64,000 nucleotides of DNA from Nicotiana tabacum. Taxonomy: Eukaryota; Streptophyta; Magnoliopsida; Solanales; Solanaceae. The DNA lies in NCBI RefSeq assembly GCF_000715075.1, contig NC_134100.1:27272609-27336608 (forward strand), written 5' to 3'. Made by a program: the position numbers and the translations under genes. Below the pieces are notes generated by a model. It saw nothing but the letters and a program-made list of their open reading frames with translations. It did not search any database and had not been told where the DNA came from. Below, one piece after another: positions 1 through 11,351 of this stretch. Positions within the stretch are counted from its first letter, which is position 1. Every line of letters begins with the position of its first letter.

Positions 1-2333
1 GGAATTTGCAACGTCATGGACATGCATCTCGGGCCACGTCACAATCAATGTGCCCGTGACTAGAGACATATTTCGACTCCGTTGAGATTTGGATTTGGGT
101 CACATAAATGTGCACCCGAGTTTAGGGAGATAACATTATTAAAGGCGCGCCTAAAGCAACTAGCGCATTATTATTTTTTGGGTAGGGCCGTGAAATTTAC
201 TAAACGGCCCGTCCCGGAATCTAAGTATTTAATACATATTTTTTGCGAGGGCTCCACAATCCATACATTTTTTTATTTTTTGCGAAGCTTGTCCCGTTTT
301 TTTTTTATTTTTTTTTATTTTTTTTTTATTTTATTTTTTATATTTTTACAAGGATGCCGTTTTTACGCCTTTAACAATACTAAACCTTACGGCTTCTTTA
401 CAACTACAATCTCATAACTTGTCAAGATTTGATAAAAGAAGTTAAGCGAATGAGTGTTTCGGGCGTAGTAACAACAGGTACTAATACTAATTTTGTCCAA
501 ATAAACTAAGACAATGAAGGGACGAGCGAATCAACGTCAAACTGTGTCTTAGGACTACTAATACAACTAAATCAAATGAAATCAAGTAAAAAATAATAAC
601 ATAACACAAAAATGAACTAAAATGCATACGGTGAAACATAAGCAGAAAATTATCATATCAATTGATATATTGCAACTTCAAACATTGAACGTAAAATTTC
701 TTTAATCCAATACATCGAGGCTTACTAACCTGAATAAACAGAAACGCATAGAGCCATGGACCGAACCCCTACAGCGACCTCTACGGATAACCTCGACCGG
801 GAAACCATAGAAAGGTTATCAAAGCTCGGACGGAACAGCTCGCGCCAGAAACTTCGAACACGAACGGACTAACAATGAGTCATGGCTACAACTGACTTTT
901 TCAGGCGGTCATTTGGGCGTGGGGGAGCTGAACGGAACAGCAGCGATGGTTGTTCCGACGTGAGGGAGTGTCGCGACTGGTTTTGGACGTGAGGGAGTGG
1001 AGGGCTACTGACGTTTTGACGATGCTGCTTGCCGGACTGGTTTGGCTGGAGCTGGAGCTCGTGGCGGATGGCAATGGTGGTTGACGGAGGTGCGACTGGT
1101 TCGTGATGGAGGTGGTTTTTGTTGATGGTTATGGCGTTTGGACAGTAGGTCGGGGACAGCGACGACGACGGTGGAGTATGATCATTTGGGCAGTGGTCGA
1201 CGGGCTTGGGTTGTCGCGTCGATGGAGGTCAGCTGGGGAGGGTTTGGAGGTGGAACGAGGGTGGTTTCATGGTGGACTGGGAGGAGGAGGGTGGTTCGTT
1301 TGGACGTGAGGCTAGTGAAGCTGATGGAGGGGGGTCAGCTAGCCGGGCAACGATGGTGGTAATGGAGGTTGCTAGTGGCGGGCTGCTTGGGGGTTGACGA
1401 CGGGCCTGTTTGGTGGTCTAGCGTCGGGTTGCTGGTGGTTTTGGACGTGAGGGGGTGGTGTGTGGGCAGTAATGGAGGAGTGGTCGTGGTCGACGGGGCT
1501 GTGACGAACAGATGTAGGACTGGTTGGTTTGGACGAGGTGGAGGGTGATGGTTTGGTCGTGGGTTTTTCCCTGGTTTTGGTCTGCTTTCAGTAGGGTTTT
1601 TGGTCTTCTCCTTTTGGAGAAGATGAGCCACAGTGCCCGTTCTTTCCAAAATTCCCAAAGTCCCTACTTTCCTTTTCGTTGGTCCCCCGTCCATTTAGCA
1701 TGGGTTTTGCCCAGAAAAATGAGCCCACGCGTGGGGGGGTTCGAGGCATATGTCCCCCACGTGTGGTGGGGTTCCCCATGTGTCCTGGACACTGTTTATT
1801 ATGGGCTAGGTCCGAAAATTAGGCCTAAAACCGGGTAGTTTAAACCCGAATATTATTCTTTTGCCCGGACCCGAGAAATAGGTACACGTTGCTTAACTAG
1901 TCCTATGTAAGCAAAATAACTACCAAAAATAAGACTAGTATTTAACAAAACTATATCTTTTTAAATATTTTTCAAGGTTTAAAAATAGCTACAAAATATT
2001 AATAAAACTATTTTTTGTAATTTTCGTTTTTAAATATTAAGATAAAATATGAGGTAATATTTTTGTATTTTTTCAAAGTTAAAAATGCCTATAAAACTTT
2101 AATAGAATTATTATTTTTGTATTTTTTCGAAATTATATAAGGTATAAAAATAAAGTGCAATTTTTGTATTTTTCAAGTTTATGAGAAATACATAAACTAA
2201 AATTTTTATATATATATTTTTTTGCAACGAAATAAAGTAAAATAGTTAAAATAGCTATACTAGACCCAATTTCACATATTCATGCTAAAAATGTGAAAAT
2301 TCTCGGGGAGGGTCAAAAATCACGTGCTTACAG
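1..2333. other. Non-coding, probably retrotransposon-derived region
   Basis: I see no coherent gene here. The stretch has poly-T tracts (about 298-345), a G-rich, strand-asymmetric block (about 900-1560) in which phrases such as GGACGTGAGGGAGTGG recur, and an AT-rich tail (1900-2280). It ends just before sequence that looks like an Athila-type LTR. The look is that of the untranslated or LTR part of a large Ty3/gypsy (possibly Tat-lineage) element, but no primer site, polypurine tract or protein domain anchors that. Open frames in the G-rich block are compositional and match no family I know. Confidence 0.35.
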
Positions 2334-3458
2334 CGATCCGCAGTCCTTTTTATGCGGACCGCAATAGAAGCCACCGCGGCGCGGTGCATTTTGTGCGACC
2401 CGTGATGGCCAAGTTCAGAGAGCAAAGTTTAAAGCCAAGAAGCCCCACTGCGTCCGCACTCGATTTTGTGCGGACCGCACTACCCCCGTAGGGGTATTTT
2501 TGTCCAGAAAATTTGGCCCAGTATAAATAGTTTTTTTTCTCATTTTTAGGTCATTAGTTGTATTCTAACGTTGAGCTGCGCTCGGGAACAATAGTTCTTA
2601 ACCGTTTTGAGTAATTTTAGAGTAGTTTTATCATTGAATCTTCAAGTATCAGCTTGTAATTAAATCTTATGGGTTTTTCATCATCTATTTATCAGTTTTT
2701 TTCTAATATCATGAGTAGCTAGACCCATTAGTTAGGGTTGTGGCTCAACCCTAGTGTGGGTATTTGATGGGTCTTGAGTTTTAAGGCTTGAATGTCTATG
2801 GGTGTTTGATATTTGGACTAATTTGTGTTTTCCATGTTGAATTAGTGGTTGCAAACACTAATTTGTGCCTATTTGACTTAGGTTCTTCTTGAGAAAGAGA
2901 ACTTGAGTCTAGGAAAATAAGTTCAACAAGGAATTGGGGCGTATTCAAGAGATTGATAGCCCCAATTAAAGGGTTAAACCTAGAGATAATAATACCCGAC
3001 TTGAACCTAAATTGCTTGCACAAATTATCATACCCAATTGGTCTTGAGAAAGTCAACTACGGCAAAATCACTCAAACTACCGAGCGGTATAGAGTGAGAA
3101 GTTTAGTGCATTGGTTATATCGTAATCCCCAACATGACAACCTAGCCTTAGACTCGAGAACCCGTCAAGTATCCACCTAGGAGAAAGTCACTTCCCTAGT
3201 GCCTCCTTAACTATTTAGACAACCTTTCAAGTATCTCACTCTTAGCTTAATTTAGCATCTTATTAACATAAAATTAGAAGTAATATCAAAACCAATGATG
3301 TTTGGAAGAGTAACTAAGAGCAATTACGCATCTCTAGTTTAGATAGGAACCCAATTCCCATTTCTAGCTCCCTGTGGAAATCGATCCCGACCATTTCGGG
3401 TAAAAGATGCTTCGACTACTCTCGCTACTTTGTAGTAGTGCAGGGTTGGCCCCGATCA
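2334..3458 (+). repeat. 5' LTR of an Athila-type Ty3/gypsy element (5' edge uncertain)
   Basis: This stretch lies directly upstream of a tRNA-Asp primer site and a gag start, so it should be the 5' LTR. It carries the GC-rich phrases with GCGGACCGCA common in Athila-type LTRs, a TATA-like GTATAAATA at 2521-2529, and ends in ...GATCA at 3458, a few bases before the primer site. The upstream edge is only estimated, because no matching 3' LTR or target duplication is in the window. Confidence 0.55.
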
Positions 3459-3463
3459 CTTTT

Positions 3464-3481
3464 TGGCGCCGTTGCCGGGGA
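3464..3481 (+). promoter_or_regulatory. Primer binding site, tRNA-Asp type
   Basis: TGGCGCCGTTGCCGGGGA is complementary to the 3' end of plant tRNA-Asp, the usual minus-strand primer of Athila-type elements. It lies six bases after the LTR end and about 100 bases upstream of the gag start codon. Confidence 0.8.
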
Positions 3482-3577
3482 GCTAACAGTTTTGGCTATC
3501 TATCTAAATAGTTTTATGTATTGTTCTTCTTTCCTTCTCTGTTACTAATTTGTGTGTGTCACAACTTCAAGTACAAA

Positions 3578-5005
3578 ATGGCAGCAAACAACGCACCTCT
3601 TGGAGATCTTCCACCGGGGGAGGAGGTAGATGACAATGTTGATGATGAGGTTCATATTATACCTCAAGGTCAAAGGAGAGACTGCCAGGCCAATGATAAT
3701 ATTCCAAACCCTCCCCTGCCACCTCCAAGAGTGGCTCCTCGAGTGCTTCCCAACCAAGGATATGCTAGTGCAATTGTCCCACCCCGGATCCGGGTGGGCA
3801 ATTTTCAAATTACAAATATGGTGCTGACATTGCTGGAGCAGCGTAGGTATTTCACGGGCGCTGCTAATCAGAATGCTTACAAATATCTCAAGGGTTTCGT
3901 GGATACCTGTTGGGGGAGCAAGCAAACTAATGTGTCCGAGGATGCACTTCAGTTGAAACTATTCCCTTTCTCACTTAGAGGGAAGGCATTGGATTGGCTT
4001 GAAAGACTTCCCAACCATTCCATCACTACCTGGGATGAGTTAGCGGATAAGTTCATTGCAAAGTTTTTCTCACTGGGGCACATGGCAGTATTGAGAGATG
4101 AGATCTTAGCTTTCAAGCAGGAGCCCACTGAACCACTACATGAGATTTGAGAGCAATATAGAACCATGGTAAAGGAATGCCCCAACAATGATATGACTAA
4201 GGCGATGATCCAACATACTTTCTACTAGGGCATTAACACAACAAACCAGTGCATAGTGAACCATCTTGCTAGGGGCAATTTTATGTAGTTGTCTTATGAT
4301 GAGGCTTGTGACATTCTTGACGAGATGGCTGACACGTCCTCCGCTTGGCAAAGTAGAGCCAATGTGCCATAGGGTGACCCCATGGTCACTCACTTGCACA
4401 AAGAGCTACATGACCATGGGCAGGCTATAGCAGAGCTGACAACTACAATGAACCAGCTAGCAAAGGCACAGCTTACAATAGGTTCAATATCCGCGCCAAG
4501 TAAATGCTATGGAGGGTGTTAACATGCTAGTGAACAAAAGAAGACAAAGAGGTCAACAGAACCAAGGGAGTTCGGATCAATTTGACAATGATTGTGGTGG
4601 ATTCCAAGATGATGGTTATGATGGGCAGAATGAAGAGGTGCAATACGTGAACAACTATCAAGGCCAAAGGGGAAATTCTTCCAACCAACAACAACGGAGA
4701 CCCCAAGGCAATTGGAGCAATCAACAACAACAAGTGAATAATAATTGGGGGAACAATAACCAAAATTCCAATTGGGGCAATCAGAACAATAAGGGTAATT
4801 GGAATGGCAATAATAACAACTGGGGTGGTAACAACAATCAGGGAAATCGGGGGCAAGACTTTTAAAGGCCCCCAATGTATCAATAAATGAACAATCCACC
4901 CCCATTTCCATCCCAAGGTACGAGTTCTTCCAACAATGAAATGGGGAAAATCGAAATGATGTTTGAACAGGTGATGAAAAAGAATGCGGACTCTAATGAA
5001 GAGCT
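3578..5005 (+). pseudogene. gag: Athila-type gag, broken and 3'-truncated
   Basis: Gag would form the capsid of the retrotransposon particle. The frame opens at ATG 3578 (MAANNAPLGDL) and shows a retrotransposon-gag core with GKALDWLERLP and TWDELADKFIAKFF at about residues 135-175. After the core the reading frame has stops at 4148, 4228, 4288 and about 4370, then shifts frame near 4500. It continues as a very Asn/Gln/Gly/Trp-rich tail (4509-4865, repeated NNWGNN-like units) typical of Athila gag C-termini. At about 5005 the homology ends and unrelated minus-strand sequence begins, so pol is absent. The copy is dead. Athila rather than another clade is inferred from the primer site and the tail. 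Confidence 0.75.
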
Positions 5006-7445
5006 TTGTACACATCAAGTCGGGCCTCAGCATGAACCCACAACTTGTATAAACGATGAGGCACGACAGGGTCGACCGAGGCATGAGACGTAGAAGGTTG
5101 CGAGTGTCGACTCGCATCCTCTGCTCTCAACGATGCCATTTGTTCGTTTAGTACGGATAGCTCCGTCTCCAACTCCTTAACACGCCCCTCAAGCCCCGCT
5201 ACCTTAAGCTCATATGCCTCCTTCTCTTTGGTCAGCTTCGACCTAGAGACATGGAGGGTATTTTCCAAGGCCGCCATTTCAGAAATAGCAATCGCCAGCT
5301 TATCAGCACTGACACTCAGCTCACCCTTAAGCCTATCAATCTCCACCACCTTCTTACCCAATTCAGCAGTCAAACTGGCCACCTTTGCTTGCAAGTTGAC
5401 ATTCTCGGCCATCACCCCTCTACTTAACTCAAGCTCATCTTCCTTCACCTTAAGGGAGGCCTCAAGTTCACTGTTGCGGGCGACGGCCTTCATAAGTTCC
5501 TCATCTCGCTCCCTCAGATCCTCGACCTTGCACGCCAGTTGGTCTTCCCTCTGTTTAAGTCTCTCACAGAACAATTGAAAATCAAGGTTCTGATTATAAT
5601 GTCAGCCACTGCATGATGCTTAGCGCGATATTGTTGATATTTGGATGACATCTTCTTGTAGATGGACATCATCTTCCTTTCCCGGCGCTCGCGCTCGGTC
5701 TCCATGATAAGGTTCTGGCACAATAAGAAAGAAGTTAAGATAAAAAGACAAGTCAACAATAACATCGCAGACTCAACGACAAAAAGGAAAAGAAAGACAA
5801 CTACCCGCAAGGCCATGCATGCGACGTTCTGAGATAATTCCATGTCACTCATCGCTCTAAGCACCTTGCTCTCGGGGGTAGCACATAGAAGATCTAAAGA
5901 ATACACCACTTGATCGAAGTTCGACAACATATTGTAGTCCCCTAAGACAACTATATAACGATCAGACCTTTCCACTCTGACCTCCACATGATTATGGTGC
6001 CCTACAAACTCACGAACGTCCTCCGGGTCGACATCTGAACCTGAGCCTTCACCTTCTACACGTAGGCCTCCTCCGACGTTGGATGATGCGCCACCTTCAG
6101 CGGAGTGTACGGAGCCGGCTCCTAGGTAAACCCCTTCCGTTTGGGGAGACCTCCTCGCTAAAATAGCGTCGGCCGTAAATGTGGGCACAGGTGCCGTCTG
6201 CGACACACCGATCCTACTTCTGCCAATGTTCACGACCACATCCTTCCCAAGCTCCACTATCCTCCTTTTTCTCAGTGATGATTCGTCCCCGTTAGAGGAT
6301 TCGTTCAAGAGGTGAGGGGTCGGTACGGAAGAGGCTTCCTCCTTCATGACCATATCTCGAAAGGGACCTTCCATTTGAACCGATTGAGGACTACCCCCTC
6401 GAATAGATTTAGTCAAAGTAAACTACATTCCTACAGTAGCGACAACTTGTCGAAATGCAGGGACTGGGGCCCTTCGCCTAGAAGCTCCTCGACCTATCGT
6501 CATGAAGAGTCAAATCAATAGATGACGTTGTATAACCAAAAAAGTGATATAGGGGAAAACATTTACCAGATGAAACTCTGGGGCCGTAACGTTTTATGAA
6601 GGTGGGCCAATCTCGGGTCTCAATTGCATGGGGCAAAAAACGGGCTACTCAATCCCTTATACCCGCAATAGGGCGGGGTGGACGCCTCATAGCTGCAAAC
6701 GAGAAGCAAACAAACTCTATAATGAATGAAGAGGAAAAGAAAGAGTAAAATAAGTGGCGACACTTACGAGTCTCATTCCACCGCTCTGGGAACCTGGCGG
6801 GGTCGGAAACAATATGTTCGGTTTTGACAAAGAAGTACTTATGCCAAAACTTGCGACTCGCTTGGTCGTAAGTCCCAACCACCAGCCCTTTTGTTCCATG
6901 GGGCCTCAAATTCACCATAGTGCTATGTGGAAGCTGTGCGCGAATAGGTGCAAGAGGTGGTGGATAGTAACCTCGCATCCCGCCAACTCCGTATACTTTG
7001 TCAATAACAGAAGTATCTTAAGTATGTATGGTAAAAGTTGCACCGGGCAAACTAGATAGAATCTACAGAACTCTTCCACTAACGGAAGGAGGGGGAAAGA
7101 ATAACCAATCACGAAAGGGTACTTGTAAAAAGCACAGTACCCAGGCCTATAGATTTCCACGAAGTCCCTTCCTGCCGGATCCATGTCAACATGAGCAGGG
7201 ATGTTATACTTTGTACGGAGAGTGTCAATGTGAGCTTGTTCCATTTCAGAGAGCACGGAGGCAGGAGTAGGAGGAGGATCCTTGAGGAAGTCGCTTCGAG
7301 ACATGGGGTGTCTCGACAGCAACTCCTCCACAGTGGGAAAACTATCCCCCTGCTCCACCATCATATCTTTATCGCCAGAGGGGAGCGCCATAGACAATGG
7401 GGCGGCCTTAGAAACCCCCTCATGAGATCGTTGTGTACTTGGCAT
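5005..7445 (-). pseudogene. Transposase_28-type (putative gypsy type transposon) gene with coiled coil, degraded
   Basis: The gene runs right to left from about 7445 (MPSTQRSHEG) and needs introns. The first exon has LRTKYNIPAHVDM and FPLLPLVEEFCRFY, which I recognise as the plant domain Pfam calls Transposase_28 (putative gypsy type transposon). It continues after a frameshift near 6920 with FWHKYFFVKTEHI. A Ser/Gly-rich acidic linker follows (about 6416-6000). The C-terminal part is a long heptad-rich coiled coil (5574-5110) ending at about 5005, where it meets the Athila gag. The biochemical role of this family is not known to me; despite the Pfam name no transposase activity is shown. Such genes occur as antisense extra ORFs in Tat-lineage gypsy elements, which fits the LTR-like sequence beyond its 5' end. 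Frameshifts near 6920 and 5575 indicate a pseudogene. Confidence 0.65.
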
Positions 7446-7689
7446 TTCTTCGATGAAAAAGGTGTTAAAACAATAGAGAAGGTTGTGAACGAAGGATGGA
7501 AGAAGAAAAAGCATAAGGTTGTTAGAACAAACTCAGGAGGAATGAGAAAGGATAACCAAAAATGAAATGGCCAATAGTTTTTGAAAAAACAAACCCTCCA
7601 CTTATTGATAGGATTGGGTGGCACCAGAATCGGAGCGGAAGGTTGCAGAGTGACATCGAAATTGAAGCGACAAGCCCTCAACCCCTATC

Positions 7690-8310
7690 TCGAAAACACG
7701 CATAATGATGATGCACGTGGAGACGTCGTCATTTCCTTATAAAATACGATATCCGGTGTCTTGTTGAGCATGCTGACCTTCCATTATTGGCCAAGCCATA
7801 ATGCCTCGTAAGACCAAATTTCTCCATAAGAGCGAGTGGTGTTCGCTTACCGAGGACGCACCAAGTTGCAACCTCAACAAGTGGAGGGACTAACTGCATG
7901 GGTCCAAATTTGGATGACCACGACTGTTAATGAGTACAACAAGCGACGAGATCTTCGTAACTCGACATCCTGCAAGGGACGACAGAATTAGGAATATTCT
8001 TTTGAATATTCTCTATGATTTGTCTTTTAGGGCTTAGAAGGGGTTTGTCCCTTATATATATTGCGTAAAGACAACCTTGTAGGGGATCTCTTCTGCATTC
8101 TTCCAACTAAGAACACTTGCTGCAAACACTTGCTTATAAAACGATTAAATATCAATATTGTTCGATCATTCTTGAGAAGGACAAGAAATATTATCCGTTG
8201 TATTCATCTCGTATATCTTTTATTCTAGAGATTATTATACTTAGCTAAGATTTACCCTTTCATTTTCTTTGATTGATTTGTTCGAAAAGATTCCAATATC
8301 TTTTTAGTCA
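7690..8310 (+). repeat. LTR-like sequence, possible 3' LTR of a Tat-type element
   Basis: No gene is seen. The stretch reads like a plant LTR in plus orientation: a TATA-like TTATATATATTG at about 8050, followed by a pyrimidine-rich leader. It lies beyond the 5' end of the antisense gene at 5005-7445, the position of the 3' LTR in Tat-lineage elements with an antisense extra ORF. No partner LTR or target duplication is visible, so this is inference. Confidence 0.35.

Positions 8311-8311
<1 letters not shown>

Positions 8312-8371
<60 letters not shown>
8312..8371. repeat. (AT)n microsatellite, target site of gypsy element 1
   Basis: About 60 bases of uninterrupted AT. The LTR of element 1 starts within or just after it, and a shorter AT run follows the other LTR at 19062, so the element landed inside an AT tract and took ATATA as its 5-bp target duplication. 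Confidence 0.95.
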
Positions 8372-8376
<5 letters not shown>

Positions 8377-9095
8377 ACCCAAAAGGTCATCACTTGTTTT
8401 AAAAGTAAATTTAGCATTCTGAGGCCTCAAAAACCTCTTTCAGCATCACCTCAATTTGCGTGCACAATTCGGGAGCGTAGCCGGAAAGGCATTTTGTGAA
8501 AATCTGTGAAAAATGATGAATTTTGCATTTAAAATGAGTTTAATTCGGTCAACATTTTGGATAAACGGACTCGAACCCGTGATTTGACGGTCCCGAAGGG
8601 TCCGAAGGAAAATATGGGACTTGGTCATTTGCCCGGAATCGAATTCCGAGGTCCCAAGCCCGAGAAATAAATTTTTAAAGAAAATTATTTTCTGAAATTA
8701 TTTCTGAGTTTTGGAAATGAAATGAGTTTAAAACTCGATGGTATCGGGCCCGTATTTTTGTTCTGGCGTCCGGTACAGGTCTTATATGTGATTTGAGTCG
8801 AATCTGTGAAATTTGGTATGAAACGGATTTGAAATGACGTGAATTGGATCGTTTTGAGAAAATTGGAAAATTTAAAGTTCTTAAGAAATTTCATGATTTT
8901 GATGCTAAATTCATAGTTGTTGATGATATTTTAGTGATTTGAATGCACGAGCGAGTCCGTATGATGTTATTAGGTTGGTATGCATATTTGGTTTGGAGCC
9001 CCGAGGGCTTAGATGAGTTTTGGATAGACCACGGGGTGGATTTTTGACTTGGAGAATTGCAGGTTTTCAGCTGTTTCAGTGCAGGCCTGCAGGCT

Positions 9096-9296
9096 TCACA
9101 TTTGCGAAGCCTGGCTCGCAAATACAATTTCGCAAATGCGAAGGCCTTGTCGCAAATGCGAACAATGGACCAGGCCAGCTACCTCGCAAATGCGATGCAT
9201 TCTTCGCAATTCCCAACTCGCAAATGCGAGAAGTTGTTCGTAATTCCCAACTTAGCAGAAGTCTGGGTTCGCAATTGCGAACCCTGGCCGCAAATG
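9096..9296. repeat. LTR island of TTCGCAAATGCGAA-type inverted repeats (5' LTR, element 1)
   Basis: At least seven copies or near copies of a 12-14 bp inverted repeat, TTCGCA-AA-TGCGAA and variants with AATT in the centre, are spread over 200 bases. The island starts about 725 bases into the LTR. Confidence 0.85.
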
Positions 9297-10026
9297 CGAC
9301 ATCTGCAACCTGCAATTTTATAACTTAGCCGAAAATCTTTCATTTTTCACACTCTTTCAAAACCAAAACACTCTTGGGCGATTTTTCAAAGACAACTCTT
9401 CTTCCAAATCGATTGTAAGTCAATTTTAACTCATTTTCTTCAGTCATTAACATCTTTTCACATGATTTCAACTCAAATTAATGATTTTCATAGGGGAAAT
9501 TGGGTGTTTTGGGTAGAACCTAGGTTTTTCAAAAATTGGGGATTTGGACCTCAATTTGAGGTCTGATTTCAAAACAAATTATATATCTGGGTTCGTGGGG
9601 GAATGGGTAATCGGGTTTAGGTTCGAACCTCGGGTTTTGACCATGTGTGCCCGGGGGCAATTTTTGACTTTTTGGGTAAAACTTTAGAAAACTCATTTTT
9701 CATGCATTAGGATTGATTTATTTAGCACTTATTGATGTAATTAAGTAACTTATGGCTAGAAACGAGCGAATTGGTGGTGGAATCACGAGGTAAAGCGATA
9801 GTAGAGGCTTGAATTGTGTTCGCGGCATCGAGGTAAGTGTTTGGTCTAACCTTAGCTCTAGAGACTAGGAGTTGTGTCTTATTTGCTATGTGTTAATTGT
9901 GGAGTACGACATATAGGCATGGTGACGAGCTTCTATACGTCGGTGTCAAGCATGTCCGTGAGTTTTGTATTATAATTGTTATGACTCTGTTGTGGTTTAT
10001 TGCGCTTCCCATGTTATTATCATTAT

Positions 10027-10180
10027 TGTTCCCTTGCCGGGATGTTATTATCATTATTGTTCCCTTGCCGGGATGTTGTCTTGATATTATTGTTCCCTTG
10101 CCAGGATGTTGTTGAACTATAATTGTTCCCTTGCCGGGATGTTGTTGAAATATAATTGTTCCCTTGCCGGGATTCTTTTG
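10027..10180. repeat. Tandem array, ~32 bp unit with TTCCCTTGCCGGGATG
   Basis: Five consecutive units begin GTTCCCTTGCC(G/A)GGAT and differ mainly in their AT-rich second half. The same core recurs in the 3' LTR and, in reverse, in the LTRs of element 2. Confidence 0.9.
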
Positions 10181-10200
10181 TGATTGTTGTTAATTTGTAA

Positions 10201-10425
10201 ATGGGATCAGGTGGCACGCCACCACGGAGAGATATGAAATGGGAGCGGGTTGCACGCCTGCAACAAGATATATGAAATGGGAGTGAGTTGCACGCCTGCG
10301 ATGAGATATATGAAATAGGAGCGGGTTACATGCCTGCGACGAGATATGTGAAATGGGAGCGGGTTGCACGCCTGCAACGAGATATGTGAAATGGGATCAG
10401 GTTGCACGCCTGCAACGAGATGTAA
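10201..10425. repeat. Tandem array, ~38 bp unit with GGTTGCACGCCTGCAACGAG
   Basis: Six consecutive units of about 38 bases. Each contains a small inverted repeat TTGCA-CGCC-TGCAA, then GAGATATGTGAAAT. The first unit is divergent (GGTGGCACGCCACC). Confidence 0.92.
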
Positions 10426-11157
10426 ATGAAAGTGAACTCTGCATTTGTTTTCCCTATCCTTGTTAGTAATTGGATTTTGGTTTCTTTATATTCCTCTTGA
10501 TATTCTATTGTTGTCTGTTACTCCCCACAGCATGTTTCCCCTGCCTAATTTTAATTGTGATTATTTGTTTCTATTTCCGTTGTATATAATTTAACTGCAC
10601 GGGCTTATTTGGTTGTCTGGCCCTAGCCTCGTCACTACTTCGTTGAGGTTAGGCTGGGCACTTACCAGCACATGGGGTCGGTTGTACTGATACTACACTC
10701 TGCACTCTTTTGTGCAGATCCCAATGCTGTAGACTTTGGACCGCAGTGGGATTGCAATTTCTTGTTCATTAGGCTACCCGAGGTAGTCCTGCAGGCATCC
10801 GCAGGCCTTGGCGTCACCTCCTATCTTTCATTTATCCTGTTTGCTTTACTTATTTTAGAAACAATGTATCTTTTATTTCTTTCAGACATTTATTTGTAGT
10901 ACTCTTAGACTGTCTGTGAAGCTGTGACTCCAGTTTTGGGTAGTCTTGTTTAAATAGTTGTATTGGTTGTACTGAGTGACTTTATTATTTTTCTTCCGCT
11001 TGATATAAATTCCGTTGTCTTTAGGTTATTGCTTATAATTTCTTGTAAAGTATTAAAATGGGAAAAATGGTAATTTGATCCAAAGTTAGCTTGCCTAGCT
11101 CACACTAGTAGGCGTCATCACGACTTCCGAGAGTGGAAAATCCGGGTCGTGACAAGT

Positions 11158-11170
11158 TGGTATCAGAGCT
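11158..11170 (+). promoter_or_regulatory. Primer binding site, initiator tRNA-Met
   Basis: TGGTATCAGAGCT starts three bases after the 5' LTR of element 1. TGGTATCAGAGC is complementary to the 3' end of plant initiator tRNA-Met, the usual primer of chromoviruses. Confidence 0.92.
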
Positions 11171-11351
11171 CTAGGTTACATGAGTCTCACAGTTCACAGA
11201 CAAGCTTAGTAGAGTCTGAGGGATTGGTACGGAGACGTCTATTTTTATCCCCAGAGGCTACAGAGTTAGGAAAAACTTCACATTTATTCTTTCATGTCGT
11301 GCGGTTTGGTTTCTCAATGCTAATTGGATTTCTACACTGTTCTTTCGCAGG

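Larger units (their letters stand above)
8370..11154 (+). repeat. 5' LTR of gypsy element 1
   Basis: Begins TGATGACC (TATGATGACC with the preceding bases) and ends ...GTCGTGACA directly before the primer site. The first bases form an inverted repeat (TGATGACC / GGTCATCA with a four-base loop). The LTR contains a cluster of short inverted repeats (9096-9296), an array with the core TTCCCTTGCCGGGATG (10027-10180) and a 38-bp array (10201-10425). Open frames inside it are repeat artefacts. Confidence 0.92.

Noticed and set aside
4519..5117. Long minus-strand frames over the Athila gag tail (hydrophobic, Ile/Val/Leu-rich)
   Set aside because: They are the complement of the Asn/Gln-rich gag tail, so the composition is a shadow and not a membrane protein.
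9020..9328. Overlapping frames rich in CAN/RKCE-type repeats
   Set aside because: They come from the CGCAAATGCGA repeat island of the LTR, read in several frames on both strands.
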